DNA from: Nitrospira sp.
GTDB taxonomy: Bacteria; Nitrospirota; Nitrospiria; Nitrospirales; Nitrospiraceae
Direction: 5' to 3'
DNA length: 64,000 nt
Assembly: GCA_030653545.1 (NCBI GenBank)
Contig: JAURZE010000026.1
Coordinates: forward strand, 62,001 to 126,000
A program made the translations under genes and the position numbers. Below, piece after piece: positions 61,696 through 64,000 of the stretch. The first letter of the stretch is position 1; each line of letters starts with the position of its first letter. Under the pieces are notes generated by a model, which saw nothing but the letters and a program-made list of their open reading frames with translations, was not told where the DNA came from and searched no databases.

Positions 61696-61904
61696 CTAGC
61701 AGGCTGCGGAAAACCTCGATGGTTGCACAAAACACCGCGACCAACTCACTCGCCGTGTCGGCGCCGGAATAGCCCACAGGATGCGCGAACAGGCCGTCCA
61801 GCAAGGCCGCAGCGAGCGAAGGGGCGAATCGTGCTCTGCGCTGTACGTTGAGCCTCTGAACGATGCGAGAACGCCGTTGGCGGACTTTTCCCGCATCCTG
61901 CTAG
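61696..61904. repeat. 209-bp inverted-repeat element, copy 2
   Basis: Ends ctagcaggctgcggaaaa and ttttcccgcatcctgctag are inverted copies. It matches copy 1 (43131-43337) along its length, best in ggccgcagcgagcgaagg and the right end. The final CTA supplies the stop codon of the response regulator gene at 61901, so the element probably inserted at the 3' end of that gene. The remainder of the 61572-61695 gap shows nothing I can name. Confidence 0.82.
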
Positions 61905-62581
61905 AAGCGGGGGTCTCGCAAGGCCGTCTGAGTCGTTCGGATATACCAGCTCACGGCTTCGGTGCGCCGGCGTACTTGGAGCTTGTCGAAGATATTGGCG
62001 AGGTAATTTTTGATGGTCTTGTCGCTTAAGCGAAGGTCCACCGCAATTTCTTTGTTGGTCTTGCCTTCCGCGAGCAGGGGCAGAATGGCGCGCTCTTGAG
62101 GGGAGAGGCGTGTGAGGCGATCCTGGGAATGGCCGGCGGCGGCGTGGGATCGGTCGCGGATCCAATGCAAGGTCTGCTGGGCCACGCGCGGATCCAGGTA
62201 GCCCTGGCCGCTGGCGACGGTGCGAATGGCCTGAACCAGATCCGTGGTTCGAACATCCTTGAGCGCGTAGCCGTGGGCTCCGCCTTGAACCGCCTCGACC
62301 ACCATGGCATCCTCCGAAAAACTGGTCAGCATTAGGACACGGGTGGCCGGCGTGGTCGCGAGCAGCCGGCGGCAGGCCGCGATCCCGGACCCGTCGGGAA
62401 GCTTCATGTCGAGCAATACGACGCTGGGTCGGAGACGTGCGGTTTCTGCGACGGCATCCGCGACCGACGCGGCTTCACCGACGACGCGGAAATCCGGCTC
62501 GAGGTTCAGGAGCGTTCGGAGGCCCTGCCGGACGACTTCGTGGTCATCGACGATGAGCAGCGTAATACGTGCAGGTTTCAT
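61901..62581 (-). CDS. NarL/LuxR-type response regulator, second copy
   Basis: The 226-aa protein has the same layout as the regulator at 57293: receiver LLIVDDHEVVRQGLRTLLNL with VVLLDMKLPDGSGIAACRRL, and LuxR domain LSPQERAILPLLAEGKTNKE, IAVDLRLSDKTIKNYLANIF. Its last codons and stop come from the end of element copy 2, so the original C-terminus may have been altered (RTTQTALRDPRF is not conserved in the related protein). It overlaps the kinase gene upstream by four bases and is its partner. Confidence 0.92.
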   Translation of the reverse strand: MKPARITLLIVDDHEVVRQGLRTLLNLEPDFRVVGEAASVADAVAETARLRPSVVLLDMKLPDGSGIAACRRLLATTPATRVLMLTSFSEDAMVVEAVQGGAHGYALKDVRTTDLVQAIRTVASGQGYLDPRVAQQTLHWIRDRSHAAAGHSQDRLTRLSPQERAILPLLAEGKTNKEIAVDLRLSDKTIKNYLANIFDKLQVRRRTEAVSWYIRTTQTALRDPRF

Positions 62582-63387
62582 ACAGGCGCTAAAATCGGTT
62601 CCAGTAAAAATTCAGCGGTAATGCGCGTGCCCTGACCAAGCTTCGAGCGGAGCAGCAAGCTGCCGCCGAGTTTCTTGGCCCGCGCTTCCATATTCATCAA
62701 GCCATATCCCTTGGGGTGCATGCCGGTTTCGACAAGTCCCTTTCCGTCGTCGCAGATACTGATGCGCACTCGGTTGCCGTGCGTTCTGATCGTCACCTCG
62801 GCGTGCGTCGCCTGCGCATGGCGAACGCAATTGCTCAAGGCCTCTCGCACAATGTTCAGAATCTCCCGCTCTTCCTCCCTGGTGAGGATGTCGAGGGCCG
62901 AAGATTGCAGACTGAGCGTGATTGTGATGCTGCCGAGTTGCTCGTAACTGCCGGCCAGCTGTCTGAGCTCCTCGGACAGGTCCATGTCCTGCACTGATCC
63001 ATCCGCAAGCCCCTTGATGATGCCGCGCACCTCGTGAATCAAGCGATTGAGCTGATCCACGGCAAGGCCGTATGAGCGGTCGCCTCTTGGTCGGGGCGCT
63101 GTATTGGTGCGGTGGGAGGCCTCTAGGTTGAGGCCGATGGCATACAGCGATTGCAAGACCGAGTCGTGAAGATCTCGGCTGATGCGGTTCCGGTCCTCTA
63201 GGAGACTGCTCAACCGCGCCTCTGTTGCGCGCAGCGACATAATCAGGTCGCTGGATGAGCGCGGGGTCTGGCGCATGATCGAATTCGTGCGAGAGCCAGA
63301 CACTGGGGATGGATGTTCTATGTCCCGTTTCTTTTGATCCGAACCATGAATGAGACGCAGCCCGTTGGAGTCCTTCTCCATCATCAA
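62578..63387 (-). CDS. Sensor-less NarL-type histidine kinase
   Basis: The 269-aa protein consists of an N-terminal helical stretch (residues about 45-70, SSDLIMSLRATEARLSSLLE) and the HisKA_3 core NRISRDLHDSVLQSLYAIGL. The N box is IVREALSNCVRHAQATHAEV, and the G box is DDGKGLVETGMHPKGYGLMN. There are no PAS, GAF or membrane domains, so its input must come from another protein or from intrinsic dimer control. Overlap with the regulator gene is ATGA. The related kinase at 57975 shares the core and could share sensor inputs. Confidence 0.9.
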   Translation of the reverse strand: MMMEKDSNGLRLIHGSDQKKRDIEHPSPVSGSRTNSIMRQTPRSSSDLIMSLRATEARLSSLLEDRNRISRDLHDSVLQSLYAIGLNLEASHRTNTAPRPRGDRSYGLAVDQLNRLIHEVRGIIKGLADGSVQDMDLSEELRQLAGSYEQLGSITITLSLQSSALDILTREEEREILNIVREALSNCVRHAQATHAEVTIRTHGNRVRISICDDGKGLVETGMHPKGYGLMNMEARAKKLGGSLLLRSKLGQGTRITAEFLLEPILAPV

Positions 63388-63485
63388 ATTCCTCGCAAGA
63401 GATGAGTGCCTTGGAGGCTCCTCTACGCTGCAGGAGCGGTGAACGCTTACCAGGCATCATAGAAGGGTAGGGTGGGGGTGCGTCA

Positions 63486-63503
63486 CCTGGCGCATGCGCC
63501 AGG
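63486..63503. promoter_or_regulatory. 18-bp perfect palindrome upstream of the kinase/regulator operon
   Basis: CCTGGCGCATGCGCCAGG is perfectly symmetric and lies about 100 bp upstream of the kinase start at 63387. LuxR/NarL-type dimers bind sites of this length and symmetry, so it is a candidate operator for one of the three LuxR proteins. No consensus is known for them. Confidence 0.4.
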
Positions 63504-63631
63504 GTGTGCGGAAGGCTGGCCGGCAAGGTCTAAGCGGTAGGGGCGAAAGCCGTTTCAAAATGCTTGCGATGACTAGTCGCTCAAACGCCCGACTTGCCGG
63601 ACACCTGCCTTCACCCACGTATGCAGCCGCG

Positions 63632-63913
63632 TCAGGAGGCGATCAGCCCTGCCCCTAATGCCCGTGCTACTGCCTGTGTGCGGGACGTCACGTCGAGCTT
63701 CTCGAAGATCCCGCCTACGTGAAAGCGAACGGTTCGCTCACTGAGACCCAAGATCTGTGCGATCTCCCAATTGGTTTTTCCTTCCTTCATCCACAGTAGG
63801 ACGGTGAGTTCCCTGGGAGACAGGTGGCAGGTGTTGCCGGGACCGTGAGGATGGTTCGGTTCAACGTCGAGTCTGGTTTGAATTTTCGTAAGGCAGGAAA
63901 AGAGGTAGCGCAC
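63632..63913 (-). CDS. Single-domain LuxR-type transcriptional regulator
   Basis: The 93-aa protein has only the GerE/LuxR helix-turn-helix: LSPRELTVLLWMKEGKTNWE, IAQILGLSERTVRFHVGGIF, EKLDVTSRTQAVARALGAGL. There is no receiver or ligand domain; residues 1-25 are a short tail. The start is GTG 63913 (no ribosome binding site; a -10-like TATTCT lies about ten bases upstream). It may be an autonomous regulator, or the tail of a truncated autoinducer-type protein. It resembles LuxR domains that act together with a sensor kinase. Confidence 0.82.
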   Translation of the reverse strand: MRYLFSCLTKIQTRLDVEPNHPHGPGNTCHLSPRELTVLLWMKEGKTNWEIAQILGLSERTVRFHVGGIFEKLDVTSRTQAVARALGAGLIAS

Positions 63914-63917
63914 AACA

Positions 63918-63937
63918 CGGGGAGAATAATTTCCCCG
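63918..63937. promoter_or_regulatory. Candidate autoregulatory operator CGGGGA-N8-TCCCCG
   Basis: A perfect 6-bp inverted repeat encloses the -10-like box TATTCT (complement of 63924-63929) just upstream of the LuxR-type gene. A protein bound there would block its own promoter. Assigned by symmetry and place only. Confidence 0.35.
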
Positions 63938-64000
63938 CAGTGACGTCGTTCCACCCGCACGGTTTTCGTTCGGAGTCTTGCGCGGTGTAAGCTTGGTGCC

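Noticed and set aside
1-64000. CRISPR array, tRNA, rRNA, integrase or transposase
   Set aside because: No regular short repeats with unique spacers, no cloverleaf-like sequence and no protein with the required motifs were seen.

Overview
The window is about 64 kb of high-GC DNA from a Gram-negative bacterium. Outer-membrane biology is visible (LolA, beta-barrel proteins, several lipobox lipoproteins). Gene content and short dispersed palindromes resemble Nitrospira/Nitrospirota, for example a Usp/PCP_red/rubredoxin protein beside a radical SAM PCP_red protein, an ABC-2 transporter beside a SirB1-like gene, and LarB/LarC. That taxonomic call is inference: no rRNA or nxr gene is present. I saw no rRNA, tRNA, CRISPR array, transposase or integrase.

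Left part (1-6.3 kb) is accessory DNA. A CpxP-like lipoprotein and an Asp-box repeat protein are followed by an array of palindromic elements (1845-2340). Then come a higBA toxin-antitoxin pair with an orphan HTH antitoxin-like gene (2447-3442) and a second array homologous to the first (3587-3982). Next is a DUF5343 + DUF4145-like gene pair that ends in a canonical integron attC site (5314-5380), a second cassette-like gene, and a higBA copy whose toxin is reduced to its last codons.

The middle (6.3-30.4 kb) is mostly ordinary chromosome. It holds a lipocalin-like protein, a Lon-substrate-domain protein, an ABC-2 exporter, SirB1, an MBL hydrolase, a MarR regulator, a HEAT membrane protein, a phosphoesterase and TruD. 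It also holds a split arginine dihydrolase/ornithine cyclodeaminase pair, GpsA-LarB, and LarC-CaCA antiporter-PdxA-small protein-KsgA-FtsK-LolA-2OG oxygenase. Several genes here seem to be read from leaderless promoters.

From 30.5 to 43 kb lie a ribbon-helix-helix gene with a long, hairpin-rich upstream region and a striking minus-strand operon. That operon encodes Usp-Usp-PCP_red-rubredoxin-PCP_red-PCP_red, then radical SAM/SPASM-PCP_red, then a CopD-like membrane protein. After it come a B12-radical SAM protein with UbiE/MenG, and a UvrA missing about 100 internal residues. A 178-bp nested inverted repeat sits next to an unrecognised, AT-richer gene.

From 43 to 64 kb are a HerA-like ATPase, two patatin-like phospholipases with a lipoprotein, a YqhA protein and a large signalling cluster. 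The cluster holds a five-PAS hybrid kinase with a companion receiver-DHp protein, a PAS/GAF NarL-type kinase with its LuxR regulator, a second related kinase/regulator pair without a sensor, and a single-domain LuxR regulator. Two copies of a roughly 208-bp terminal-inverted-repeat element lie at 43131-43337 and 61696-61904.
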